Below are positions 1 to 6,520 of a DNA stretch of 8,766 nucleotides, piece after piece. The DNA is from an uncultured Ruminococcus sp. (lineage in GTDB: Bacteria; Bacillota; Clostridia; Oscillospirales; Ruminococcaceae), in NCBI GenBank assembly GCA_902783235.1, contig CACZQG010000045.1, positions 1 through 8,766 of the forward strand, in the 5' to 3' direction. How positions within the stretch are numbered: position 1 is the stretch's first letter; every line of letters begins with the position of its first letter. Made by a program: the position numbers and the translations under genes. The notes below the pieces were generated by a model, which saw nothing but the letters and a program-made list of their open reading frames with translations, ran no database searches and had not been told where the DNA came from.

Positions 1-265
1 CAACGACGAGGATATCACTCACGTTAGAATGAAAAACGAAGATGGTTTTCATGTTGATATTTCTGATGTAGACCGCCTTCCCCAGGATGTTGCGTGTATA
101 CGTATGAATGTTGACAACTTTGAGGAAGCATACGATTTTCTCGTAAAAAGAGGATTTAAGAATACTCAGGGCGATAAGATCGGACAATCAAAGTCAGGAA
201 AAGGTACTGCAATGATGTCACCCACCGGATTTATCATAGTTCTTTCACATCATATAAAAAAATAA
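1..265 (+). CDS. VOC (glyoxalase/bleomycin-resistance fold) family protein, 3' end only
   Basis: The frame is open to the left edge (first complete codon at position 2) and ends with TAA at 263-265, leaving 87 visible residues. The ATG at 29 has no ribosome binding site before it and lies inside the open frame, so I treat it as internal. The visible part fits the second beta-alpha-beta-beta-beta half of a VOC domain: a strand (ACIRMNVDNF), a helix (EEAYDFLVKRGF), a glycine-rich turn, then paired strands ending in MMSPTGFIIVLSHHIKK, which resembles the usual C-terminal strand of small VOC proteins. Members include glyoxalases, dioxygenases and antibiotic-binding proteins. The metal ligands of the N-terminal half are not visible, so no substrate can be named. 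No signal peptide or membrane segment is seen. It is convergent with the GH98 gene and followed by terminator hairpins. Confidence 0.7.
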   Translation, partial: NDEDITHVRMKNEDGFHVDISDVDRLPQDVACIRMNVDNFEEAYDFLVKRGFKNTQGDKIGQSKSGKGTAMMSPTGFIIVLSHHIKK

Positions 266-274
266 AGCATCATG

Positions 275-314
275 ATCAGTCTGCTCCGTATAACATATGG
301 GGCAGGCTGATTTT
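275..314 (+). terminator. Stem-loop terminator of the VOC gene
   Basis: Arms 275-287 and 299-311 pair over 13 bp with an 11-nt loop, followed by a short T run (311-314) that is interrupted soon after. Two of the pairs (280-306 and 285-301) are G-U wobbles in the plus-strand RNA but would be A-C mismatches in a minus-strand RNA. The hairpin is therefore built to work on the plus transcript, ten nucleotides after the VOC stop codon. Confidence 0.65.
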
Positions 315-344
315 ATGTTGGCGGCATTTCATAAGTATATGTTT

Positions 345-381
345 AAAGGATGCACTGTACCAAAACAGTGCATCCTTTTTT
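345..381 (+). terminator. Strong intrinsic terminator, possibly bidirectional
   Basis: A perfect 14-bp stem (345-358 with 365-378, core GGATGCACTGT) closes a 6-nt loop and runs into six Ts (376-381) on the plus strand. Read on the minus strand the same stem is followed only by TTTAAAC, so it could also stop GH98 transcripts but less efficiently. It is the second hairpin behind the VOC gene and the most canonical one in the convergent gap. Confidence 0.8.
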
Positions 382-384
382 AAG

Positions 385-427
385 GCAATACCGTACAAAC
401 ATCAGTTAACAGATTTTGCAGTATTGC
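385..427 (-). repeat. Decayed copy of the AATACCGTACAAA palindromic element after the GH98 stop
   Basis: GCAATAC (385-391) and GTATTGC (421-427) form a 7-bp stem, with only partial pairing further in. The left arm contains AATACCGTACAAA (387-399), identical to 6521-6533, where the element is an intact 15-bp hairpin. It starts 7 nt beyond the GH98 stop codon in the direction of transcription. I read it as a degenerated 3'-UTR hairpin of the same family; that relationship is inferred from the shared 13-mer and position. Confidence 0.45.
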
Positions 428-433
428 ATAGTA

Positions 434-3400
434 TCAATTAAGTTTATACTTGCCCAGCATATATGACTTCAAAAGCATCATATCAATAATGTTTATTGTT
501 CCGCTGCCGTCTATATCAGCAGCTTCGGGATCGGCAAGTACGGTTATCTTTTTAGTCAGCCATTTGGCAAGCATTGTAAGATCAGCAAGATCTACTGTTT
601 TATCGCCGTTAACATCGCCCTTTAGCTTTTGAGGTTCAACCTTAGTAGTAACTGCAGGTGCTTGTGTTGTAATGACAGTTGAAGTAGTAGTTGTTGTTGT
701 TGTGATCACAGCTGTTGTAGTAACAGCAGGAACTGTAATTGCGGTTTCACCCAGCTTTCCGCTAAGTATATCCCAATTCTGACAGCTACTGCCTGTCAAT
801 TCCCATATCTGGATATTTGCTCCGTCTTCCCTGGAAGCACCTCCAACCTCTGCAATTTTATCAATAGATGACTTTGGATGAAGCTTGTAAGAGCCATCAG
901 CATTCATAGTAAGCATGAATTTCTGATTATCATTGCTGTTTAAGTTGTATACTCCTATGTTTGTTCCATTATCTGTACCTGCTCCACGGATATCAAGTGC
1001 ATACTTTTTACCGCCTTCTATGGCAGAAATTATATTATAGTACCCATCACCGGCAGGAACAATGCGCCAGATATTATTTGCTGTAGGAACGGCAGCCCTA
1101 GACTGACAAACATTGGAGTCCTGAGAAACATCCATATACATACCGCTGTTTACATTTTTAAGCATATATGCTCTGTCGGCTGTAAATATATCTTTGCCGC
1201 CGGCAAATACAAGATAATTTGTATTTGCGCCATTACCGCCATTCTTGCCAAGAGTAATGCTGTCACCGGATCTGAACTCTTTTTTGAAGATATTGAAAGT
1301 AAGATCGCCTGAAGCAGTCATAGTGTCACCTGTGTCAGTCCAGTCTTTGAACCAATCAGGCTTTGCAGGTACTACACGCTCATCAAGAGCTACATATAAT
1401 ACAATATTTCCGCTGGCTTTGAAGCTGCACAGATCCTCTGTAAACATTTTAGAATCACAGGCTGTCCTGATCAATTCAGTTCCAACAAGATAAGCAGGTA
1501 CATCTGCAGCAGTAATATTTCTGTCACCAAAAATGAGAGCATTTGTGTCAAAGCAGGGCTCTATGCTCCAATCCGCTGCATTTTCAGTGTCGTTAACTAT
1601 AAGGTTCTTTATAAGCTCACCATTCAGCGGCTCTGCCGGCTCAATTACTACAGGATCGGAGCCAGCACCAAAATCTCCTTCTACTGTAAATTCATCAAGA
1701 TACAATGATACTGAGGAGCCGGCATTTGCCCTGATCTCTATTTTATTATCTCCTTTTTTAAGAGAGATAGTCTCCATTATGGTTTTCCAGTCACTATACC
1801 CTGATGTTCCGGGAAGAGAAAGAGTCTTTACTTTCGTACCGTTTACATACAGATCAGTGCTGTTTACATTTCCCGGTGCAGAATAACGAAGTGTCCATTT
1901 GAATGTACCCTCTTTAGAAGTATATACAGTATCTCTTACCGCAGCAGTATTTTTGGTACCGAATTTTACAAATCCCATACCATGAAATTTCGTTACATCA
2001 CTATTACAGCCGTTTGTAACATTGCCGTCAACATTCTTCATATCGAAGTTTTCAGCTTCATACTGACGCTTACCGGAATATGCAGATGGGAATGCGGGAG
2101 CCTTTCTGGTCGCATTCTTGAATGAAGTAAGCTTACCTGTTTCACTTCCCGAGCATTTAATGGATATATCCACAGGACCGTTATGTTTTACGGTAAGTGT
2201 ATACACTCCTCCGCTCCAGCTGTCTGAAAGTACACTTGCAGTCTGATCTGCACCTCTGTCCTTATAGGTAAAAGTAGGCTTTACACCTGCCCCCTTTATA
2301 GTAATAGTTTCAGTTTTAAGGGTAGCAGCTGCATCTTCATCATAGTTATTCATGTAGAGATCAATATGATCTGAATACTCATTTATTACAGCTGAACCAT
2401 AAAGCATATGCTTGATATCCAGAGTTTTACAGGTGTTATATTTAAGATCAAGCTCTGCACCTGCAGCATCACTTCCGGTTTTATTCGGATTATATGTCAC
2501 CCAGGTGTTTTCATTTCGCTCAGCAAAGCAGTTGGCATATGCTTCACCGGGATAATATTTATTGAATTCCTCCTGCTTGGCGGCAATAGTTCCCCAACGT
2601 GAGCTTATCTGTGACTGCTTTACCTGAACGGGTATTGACTTTGCAGCATTGTCCGCAAATCCATATATAGTAGGGATCGTCTGATATCGTCCTGTACTTT
2701 TGAAAGGATCATGGTTGTCACGCAGGTTTCCATCGGTACTCTTTCTGTAAAGTCCTTCAAACAAGGAAGGATAAGAGCAATATTTACTGTCATCATTACC
2801 CGATGAAACATCCTGTATAATTGCTATCTTAGTACGGCTTATCGCCTCATTTCTGTCGGGGATTCTGATAGTGCCATCCATAAATTTTCTCATTATGTCT
2901 ACATTGACGTTTTTACACTGCTTTGTAAAATCCCAGCGGCGTATTTTATAGCCTTCACTGTCAGTTGCATCCCACAAACCGTTTATGCAGTCGTTCCATA
3001 CCAGCTCAGGACCGTCAATTACCGTCATACCGTTCATTGCCATTCGCTCAAAGTATATAGGCAGACTTGTGGAAAGTCGGTACTGATCCTTTTTATCACC
3101 GCTGCCATTCCAGGGATAGTCAGACCAACCGGTATCATCCCAGCGTACACCGAAATTGCCGCAATAGCCTGACAGGAACATACCGTAAACCTGACTTTCC
3201 ACATCTGAAATGTACCCCGTTTGTGTATATTTCTCCTCTAATATATAGTTCTGAGCATAAGCACGGCAAGCCTTTTCCCAATTGGAATTGGTTTTCAGCA
3301 TGGCAATGGGATTAAGTGCCTGACCCCACTGATTTCCGCACCAGCTGATATCAAGATAACCGCCGTACTTGTTGCAAAGCTTTAAAAGTGCGGAGAAATG

Positions 3401-3949
3401 GTCATATCTTTGCTGGAAGGTGACAGGAAAATCCGGCTGAGAAAATCCCCAGAACTGTTCACAGTAGTTGTAACCCAGGAAATTGGGGTATTCCTTGAAA
3501 AATTCACCGAAAATCGTATTGTCAAGGTCATCAGTTGCCTTATAGTCAGGGAAATGACACTGTCCGCCGCTGGCAGGCTGTATCATAGTCCACACGCCCT
3601 TTGCAGCGCAAGCTCTCATCCATGAACGGGCGCATTCTTTACCATCCTGTACCATTTTCCATTTATGCTGAGTACTGTCCCAGTTAATGGAAAGGGATAT
3701 ATTGAATATAACATACGGCAGGATATCCTCAGGAACAAGCTCGATTATCTTTTCCGGATCGGGATAGTTCCAGGAATCAATATGTACTATCCAGGCAGGT
3801 GATTGATTGTTGATTGGTCTGCGCAAATTTGATGCTGCGGACACTGTCATGTTATCACTTTCTTGTTTACCGCTTATTTCAGGTATTGTAAAGAACGTAA
3901 GCAGCATTACTGATGATATTATCGCAGCAAGGATTTTTTTGAAACGCAT
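434..3949 (-). CDS. Secreted, dockerin-bearing glycoside hydrolase family 98 enzyme (cellulosomal)
   Basis: This is an extracellular multimodular endo-glycanase of 1171 residues. In order: signal peptide 1-38 (MRFKK, hydrophobic core, likely cleavage near VSA/AS); GH98 catalytic (beta/alpha)8 domain about 48-330, opening with PAWIVHIDSW; GH98 C-terminal beta domain about 350-600; CBM35/CBM6-like module 628-758 (begins YEAE, ends YLDEFTVE); unassigned beta-rich module about 778-920; ricin-type, CBM13-like domain 926-1064; Thr-rich linker 1073-1106; dockerin 1108-1171. E164 in NYCEQFWG is my candidate general acid, with D312/E315 (IDGPELVW) or D271 near the base position; these assignments are inferred. 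Characterised GH98 enzymes are endo-beta-galactosidases on blood-group A/B glycans or endo-xylanases on complex glucuronoarabinoxylan; for a fibre degrader I favour xylan, without proof. The dockerin implies attachment to a cohesin scaffold. The start at 3949 is chosen over in-frame ATGs at 3967 and 4009 because only it has an AAGGAAG site and gives a clean signal peptide. No neighbour appears co-transcribed. Confidence 0.92.
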   Translation of the reverse strand: MRFKKILAAIISSVMLLTFFTIPEISGKQESDNMTVSAASNLRRPINNQSPAWIVHIDSWNYPDPEKIIELVPEDILPYVIFNISLSINWDSTQHKWKMVQDGKECARSWMRACAAKGVWTMIQPASGGQCHFPDYKATDDLDNTIFGEFFKEYPNFLGYNYCEQFWGFSQPDFPVTFQQRYDHFSALLKLCNKYGGYLDISWCGNQWGQALNPIAMLKTNSNWEKACRAYAQNYILEEKYTQTGYISDVESQVYGMFLSGYCGNFGVRWDDTGWSDYPWNGSGDKKDQYRLSTSLPIYFERMAMNGMTVIDGPELVWNDCINGLWDATDSEGYKIRRWDFTKQCKNVNVDIMRKFMDGTIRIPDRNEAISRTKIAIIQDVSSGNDDSKYCSYPSLFEGLYRKSTDGNLRDNHDPFKSTGRYQTIPTIYGFADNAAKSIPVQVKQSQISSRWGTIAAKQEEFNKYYPGEAYANCFAERNENTWVTYNPNKTGSDAAGAELDLKYNTCKTLDIKHMLYGSAVINEYSDHIDLYMNNYDEDAAATLKTETITIKGAGVKPTFTYKDRGADQTASVLSDSWSGGVYTLTVKHNGPVDISIKCSGSETGKLTSFKNATRKAPAFPSAYSGKRQYEAENFDMKNVDGNVTNGCNSDVTKFHGMGFVKFGTKNTAAVRDTVYTSKEGTFKWTLRYSAPGNVNSTDLYVNGTKVKTLSLPGTSGYSDWKTIMETISLKKGDNKIEIRANAGSSVSLYLDEFTVEGDFGAGSDPVVIEPAEPLNGELIKNLIVNDTENAADWSIEPCFDTNALIFGDRNITAADVPAYLVGTELIRTACDSKMFTEDLCSFKASGNIVLYVALDERVVPAKPDWFKDWTDTGDTMTASGDLTFNIFKKEFRSGDSITLGKNGGNGANTNYLVFAGGKDIFTADRAYMLKNVNSGMYMDVSQDSNVCQSRAAVPTANNIWRIVPAGDGYYNIISAIEGGKKYALDIRGAGTDNGTNIGVYNLNSNDNQKFMLTMNADGSYKLHPKSSIDKIAEVGGASREDGANIQIWELTGSSCQNWDILSGKLGETAITVPAVTTTAVITTTTTTTSTVITTQAPAVTTKVEPQKLKGDVNGDKTVDLADLTMLAKWLTKKITVLADPEAADIDGSGTINIIDMMLLKSYMLGKYKLN
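437..628 (-). other. Dockerin module of the GH98 protein
   Basis: Two F-hand calcium loops are complete. The first, GDVNGDKTVDLAD, has D, N, D, D and D at loop positions 1, 3, 5, 9 and 12; the second, ADIDGSGTINIID, has D, D, S, N and D. Each is followed by a helix (LTMLAKWLTKK; MMLLKSYMLGK). Positions 10-11, which in type I dockerins contribute to cohesin recognition, are Leu-Ala in repeat one and Ile-Ile in repeat two, unlike the Ser-Thr pair typical of Clostridium thermocellum. This is the strongest evidence for a cellulosome in the host. Confidence 0.93.
632..733 (-). repeat. Low-complexity Thr-rich linker-coding segment
   Basis: This segment encodes about 34 residues that are mostly Thr, Val, Ala and Pro, including a run of seven Thr. 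At DNA level it holds a trinucleotide tract of TTG/ACA type (about 690-703) and scattered related triplets. Such linkers separate the dockerin from the functional modules in cellulosomal proteins and are often O-glycosylated. The short tandem tract could vary in length between strains. Confidence 0.75.
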
Positions 3950-3956
3950 ATAGGCA

Positions 3957-3964
3957 CTTCCTTT
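3957..3964 (-). promoter_or_regulatory. Ribosome binding site that fixes the GH98 start
   Basis: Reading the minus strand, AAAGGAAG is followed by 7 nt and then the ATG at 3949. The two upstream in-frame ATGs (3967 and 4009) are preceded by A/T-rich sequence without a purine-rich site, and using them would add 6 or 20 residues in front of an otherwise normal signal peptide. Confidence 0.75.
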
Positions 3965-4247
3965 CATAGCTATTACTTTTTTGCTGAATTGTAATAATGT
4001 CAAAATCATTATTGTTCATTATGACAATGACATTCATATCTATTATTGTACACTATAATAAAGAGTTTGTATTGCACGTTTGTAATATTATTTTCAAAAA
4101 TACACAAAAAATCTGTACCCTTGTCCCCCACTCAATTAAACATTGCATAAAGACGCAGGAATACTTGTGCCCATGGGGCATTTGTGTTTCTATCCAAATA
4201 CCTAAACATACAATGATTTGAAATATACATTTTGATCGGATATGTAA
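3965..4247. other. Non-coding upstream region of the GH98 gene
   Basis: This stretch is mostly AT-rich and should contain the GH98 promoter, but I see no convincing -35/-10 pair; TACAAT and TATTAT boxes on the minus strand around 4048-4062 are only weak candidates. It contains an inverted repeat AATAATG-7 nt-CATTATT (3993-3999 with 4007-4013) beside repeated TCATTAT motifs, and a GC-rich palindrome TGCCC-ATG-GGGCA (4168-4180) flanked by TTGTG direct repeats. Small open frames on both strands here overlap each other, lack ribosome binding sites and, on the minus strand, run through a terminator, so I do not call genes. No known riboswitch core was recognised. Confidence 0.5.
3993..4013. promoter_or_regulatory. 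AT-rich inverted repeat, possible operator for the GH98 gene
   Basis: AATAATG and CATTATT are perfect 7-bp arms around a 7-nt spacer, about 45 nt upstream of the GH98 start codon. The dyad spacing would suit a dimeric regulator and the position would suit repression or carbon-source control, but AT-rich DNA produces such repeats by chance and no regulator family is recognised. Confidence 0.25.
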
Positions 4248-4274
4248 AAAACCGCACAAACATTGTGCGGTTTT
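4246..4274 (-). terminator. Intrinsic terminator of the condensation-MATE-phosphatase-ATPase operon
   Basis: A perfect 12-bp stem (4248-4259 with 4263-4274; core ACCGCACAA) with a 3-nt loop is followed on the minus strand by six Ts (complement of 4246-4251). It lies 37 nt beyond the stop codon of the ATPase gene. Four Ts on the plus side mean it could also work weakly in the other direction, where no gene needs it. Confidence 0.85.
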
Positions 4275-4310
4275 ACTCCTAAGCATTAAAGCTCTGCCTG
4301 CTGTTATCTG

Positions 4311-4712
4311 TCACAGTCTTTTTTTCATAGTAAGGATGTTTTTACCATCCCTGTACTCATAAAAAACCTCATCCATATTCTTTTTCACCATAAATACGCC
4401 CAATCCACCTACCTGCCGTTCCTCAGCTGAGAGAGTTATATCAGGCGAAGAAGCTTTAAGAGGATCATATGGGATACCGCTGTCCTGAAATGAAATATCC
4501 GCTATACCGTCGCAAACATCGCATTTCACCAGTATCTCCCCTTTATCATCATTTGAGGGATACGCATAGTGTACGATATTAATAAATATCTCCTCAACAG
4601 AAATGGATATCTGTCTTCTCACCTTATCGGCGCAGCCTGAGATCATTTCATTCACCGTATCAAGTACAGTAAGCAGGTTCTCATCAACAGCCTTTAATTT
4701 AAGCTCTATCAT
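4311..4712 (-). CDS. RsbW/SpoIIAB-like serine-kinase or anti-sigma ATPase (HATPase_c_2 / GHKL)
   Basis: This is a cytoplasmic protein of 133 residues, the normal length for a single-domain RsbW/SpoIIAB-type GHKL ATPase. The N box is E40-E41-x3-N45 (SVEEIFINIVHYAY), the first glycine box is D77-S-G79 (FQDSGIPYDP) and the second is GGLGVFMVKK at 102-111, so the ATP site looks intact. Family members bind a sigma factor, or another output, and phosphorylate a STAS-domain antagonist that the partner PP2C phosphatase dephosphorylates. The start at 4712 has AAGGAGG (4719-4725) at 6-nt spacing; the ATG further upstream at 4778 lies deep in the phosphatase gene. The gene overlaps the end of the phosphatase gene by 14 nt, which suggests translational coupling. 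No STAS protein or sigma factor is encoded nearby, so the output is unknown. Confidence 0.88.
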   Translation of the reverse strand: MIELKLKAVDENLLTVLDTVNEMISGCADKVRRQISISVEEIFINIVHYAYPSNDDKGEILVKCDVCDGIADISFQDSGIPYDPLKASSPDITLSAEERQVGGLGVFMVKKNMDEVFYEYRDGKNILTMKKRL

Positions 4713-6498
4713 TTTTCCCCTCCTTACCGTAATAGGTAAAGCCCAGCATTGTAAGATCATCAAACTGCGGAGCATCACCTACGAACTCATCCACAGCCTG
4801 TTTAACATTTTTCAGAAGCTTCTCATCGGAAGCATCAGGATCTATATTAAGGGCATCTATCATTCTTTCATTGCCGAAAAGCTGATCTTCCTTATTGTTT
4901 GCCTCGGGAACACCATCGGTATACATGAATACAGTGTCACCGTGAGCCATTTCAAACTCATGCTCCTTGAAACGTATGCTGTCTATTGAAGCGACCGCTG
5001 GTGAATGCTTGTACTTTATCATCTCAAATTTGCCGCCGTTGCGCTTTAGTACAGGATGTTCGTGTCCTGCATTTGCAGCCATTCCCTTTCCGGTTGTAAG
5101 ATCAATTACAGCCAGCCATACCGTTACAAACATTCCTGCTCCATCCTCATCATAGAGCTGGTCATTTACATCCATGAGTATTCTTGACGGACTGTATTCT
5201 CCCATCTGGGCACGATTTTTAATAAGCGTTTTAGCTGTCATCATAAAGAGTGCCGCAGGAACTCCTTTTCCCGAAACATCAGCCATAACCATAGCAAAAT
5301 GGTCTTGATCTATAAAGAAAAAGTCATAGAAATCGCCGCCTACTTCCTTTGCCGGTGTCATGGAAGCATAGATATCGAATTCTTTCCTGTCAGGAAATGG
5401 AGGAAATGATCTTGGAAGAGCATCCGCTTGTATCTTAGCAGCAATACTCAGCTCACCCTCCATACGCTCCTTTTCACCGTTAAGACGCAGTATATCGCTG
5501 GTGTGCCTTTCTATCTCCGTTGTCAGGTCGGAAAAGCTATGAGCAAGGACACCTATCTCATTTTTCACCTTTATACTGTCCATCTTATCTGAAACATCTG
5601 TACTGGATTTATCCTCCATATACTGTAAAATGGCAGATGTGATCTTCTGGATCGGTGAAACAGCTTTGAAGTACAGCAAAAGAACAAGAGCAGTATATAT
5701 CACTACCAGTATGATAAAGCCTGTAATTATAGAAGAAATGGCAGTTTTGATAAGCTGGCCGTGATAGTCTGTCCAGTCATACACAACAGATTCCACATAT
5801 CTATCATTCCCGATAGTTGTTATTGAAGTATAACCTATATAATAATATTTATCATCTTCGGAGTCGTAATATGGTTCATACATGATCTTAGTACTGTTGT
5901 CAAGCTCACCCGAATATAGTCTTTTAAGTGAACTGTTTTCAGAATCATCATGGAAAAATACATAGCCCAGCCCGGAGTTATACTTATCTTCTATTCTGGT
6001 ATCCTGTGTAACACCGCATATCATGTATTCATTATTCTCATCTATTATGTGTGTAAAATTTATCTCACTATAGTTTAACTGGATCCTTGACTCCATAGAA
6101 ATAAAAATAATATTATATAAAGCCCTTGCATATAATAATTGATATAGGCTGTCATCATCTGATTTTGGAGAAACTTTATTGACAATCAGATCAGTGGTAT
6201 ACTTTTCAAAAGCTTTGGAGGATTCGATCTTCTTTTCCTCCTGTGTAAGCTCTCGTGTGATATCCGACTCATGATCCTCCAGATATCCCAAAAACCAATC
6301 TAAGCTTGGAACACTCTGAAGATCATTACGCATTATTTTCATGTCACGCTCCATCATCTCATTCTTTGAAGACAAATAGGCGTTTCGTGTAATATAATAG
6401 TCAGATACTATTATATAAGAAAGTGTAACTATAAAGATAAGAACAGCTATGATACTCATTTGTATCATTAGCTTATGTCGTCTTTTTCTCGTTTTCAT
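4699..6498 (-). CDS. Membrane-bound sensor phosphatase: extracytoplasmic domain, HAMP, SpoIIE/RsbU-type PP2C
   Basis: This 599-residue inner-membrane protein begins with a basic tail (MKTRKRRHK) and TM1 (about 11-33), followed by an extracytoplasmic region (34-250) of the size expected for a double Cache sensor, although I cannot assign that fold from motifs. TM2 (about 253-277) leads into a HAMP segment (278-336, with P282 and NEIGVLAHSF) and a helical linker carrying the RsbU-type ELSIAAKIQADALP motif (349-362). The phosphatase domain spans about 375-590. Its metal-binding aspartates are present: D389 (GGDFYD), D407 (DVSGKG), D528 (YTDG) and D581 (FDDLTML). It should dephosphorylate a phospho-STAS protein in response to an external signal, opposing the kinase encoded by the overlapping downstream gene. 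The start has AAGGA at 7-nt spacing. It follows the MATE gene by 59 nt, a gap filled mostly by a stem-loop. Confidence 0.92.
   Translation of the reverse strand: MKTRKRRHKLMIQMSIIAVLIFIVTLSYIIVSDYYITRNAYLSSKNEMMERDMKIMRNDLQSVPSLDWFLGYLEDHESDITRELTQEEKKIESSKAFEKYTTDLIVNKVSPKSDDDSLYQLLYARALYNIIFISMESRIQLNYSEINFTHIIDENNEYMICGVTQDTRIEDKYNSGLGYVFFHDDSENSSLKRLYSGELDNSTKIMYEPYYDSEDDKYYYIGYTSITTIGNDRYVESVVYDWTDYHGQLIKTAISSIITGFIILVVIYTALVLLLYFKAVSPIQKITSAILQYMEDKSSTDVSDKMDSIKVKNEIGVLAHSFSDLTTEIERHTSDILRLNGEKERMEGELSIAAKIQADALPRSFPPFPDRKEFDIYASMTPAKEVGGDFYDFFFIDQDHFAMVMADVSGKGVPAALFMMTAKTLIKNRAQMGEYSPSRILMDVNDQLYDEDGAGMFVTVWLAVIDLTTGKGMAANAGHEHPVLKRNGGKFEMIKYKHSPAVASIDSIRFKEHEFEMAHGDTVFMYTDGVPEANNKEDQLFGNERMIDALNIDPDASDEKLLKNVKQAVDEFVGDAPQFDDLTMLGFTYYGKEGKNDRA
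4719..4725 (-). promoter_or_regulatory. Ribosome binding site of the RsbW-like gene, inside the phosphatase gene end
   Basis: AAGGAGG on the minus strand sits 6 nt before the ATG at 4712, within the last codons of the phosphatase gene. It is the best match to the anti-Shine-Dalgarno sequence in the window and settles the start of the 133-residue protein. Confidence 0.85.
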
Positions 6499-6520
6499 CC
6501 CATTTTCCTTTCTTTAAGTT

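Noticed and set aside
29..31. ATG at 29 as the start of the VOC protein
   Set aside because: No purine-rich site precedes it and the frame is open upstream; only half of a VOC domain would remain.
690..733. Thr-codon tandem tract considered as a CRISPR or regulatory repeat
   Set aside because: It is in frame with a Thr/Val/Ala linker before the dockerin, has no unique spacers, and is explained by protein low complexity.
450..3625. Plus-strand open frames of 60-117 codons within the GH98 gene
   Set aside because: They are antisense to a long gene with continuous domain homology and show no recognisable protein features or ribosome binding sites.
4140..4200. GACGCAGGA-containing stretch considered as a cyclic-di-GMP riboswitch
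   Set aside because: Neither strand shows the conserved GEMM core helices or tetraloop-receptor pair, only a short palindrome.
3997..4286. Open frames of 74 and 77 codons on opposite strands in the GH98-ATPase gap
   Set aside because: They overlap each other, have Cys/Ile-rich compositions unlike real proteins, lack ribosome binding sites, and the minus-strand one reads through the terminator hairpin at 4248-4274.
4713..4778. A 22-codon N-terminal extension of the RsbW-like protein
   Set aside because: It lies within the phosphatase gene, has no ribosome binding site at 4778, and the family starts directly with the MIELKLKA-type strand after the AAGGAGG site.
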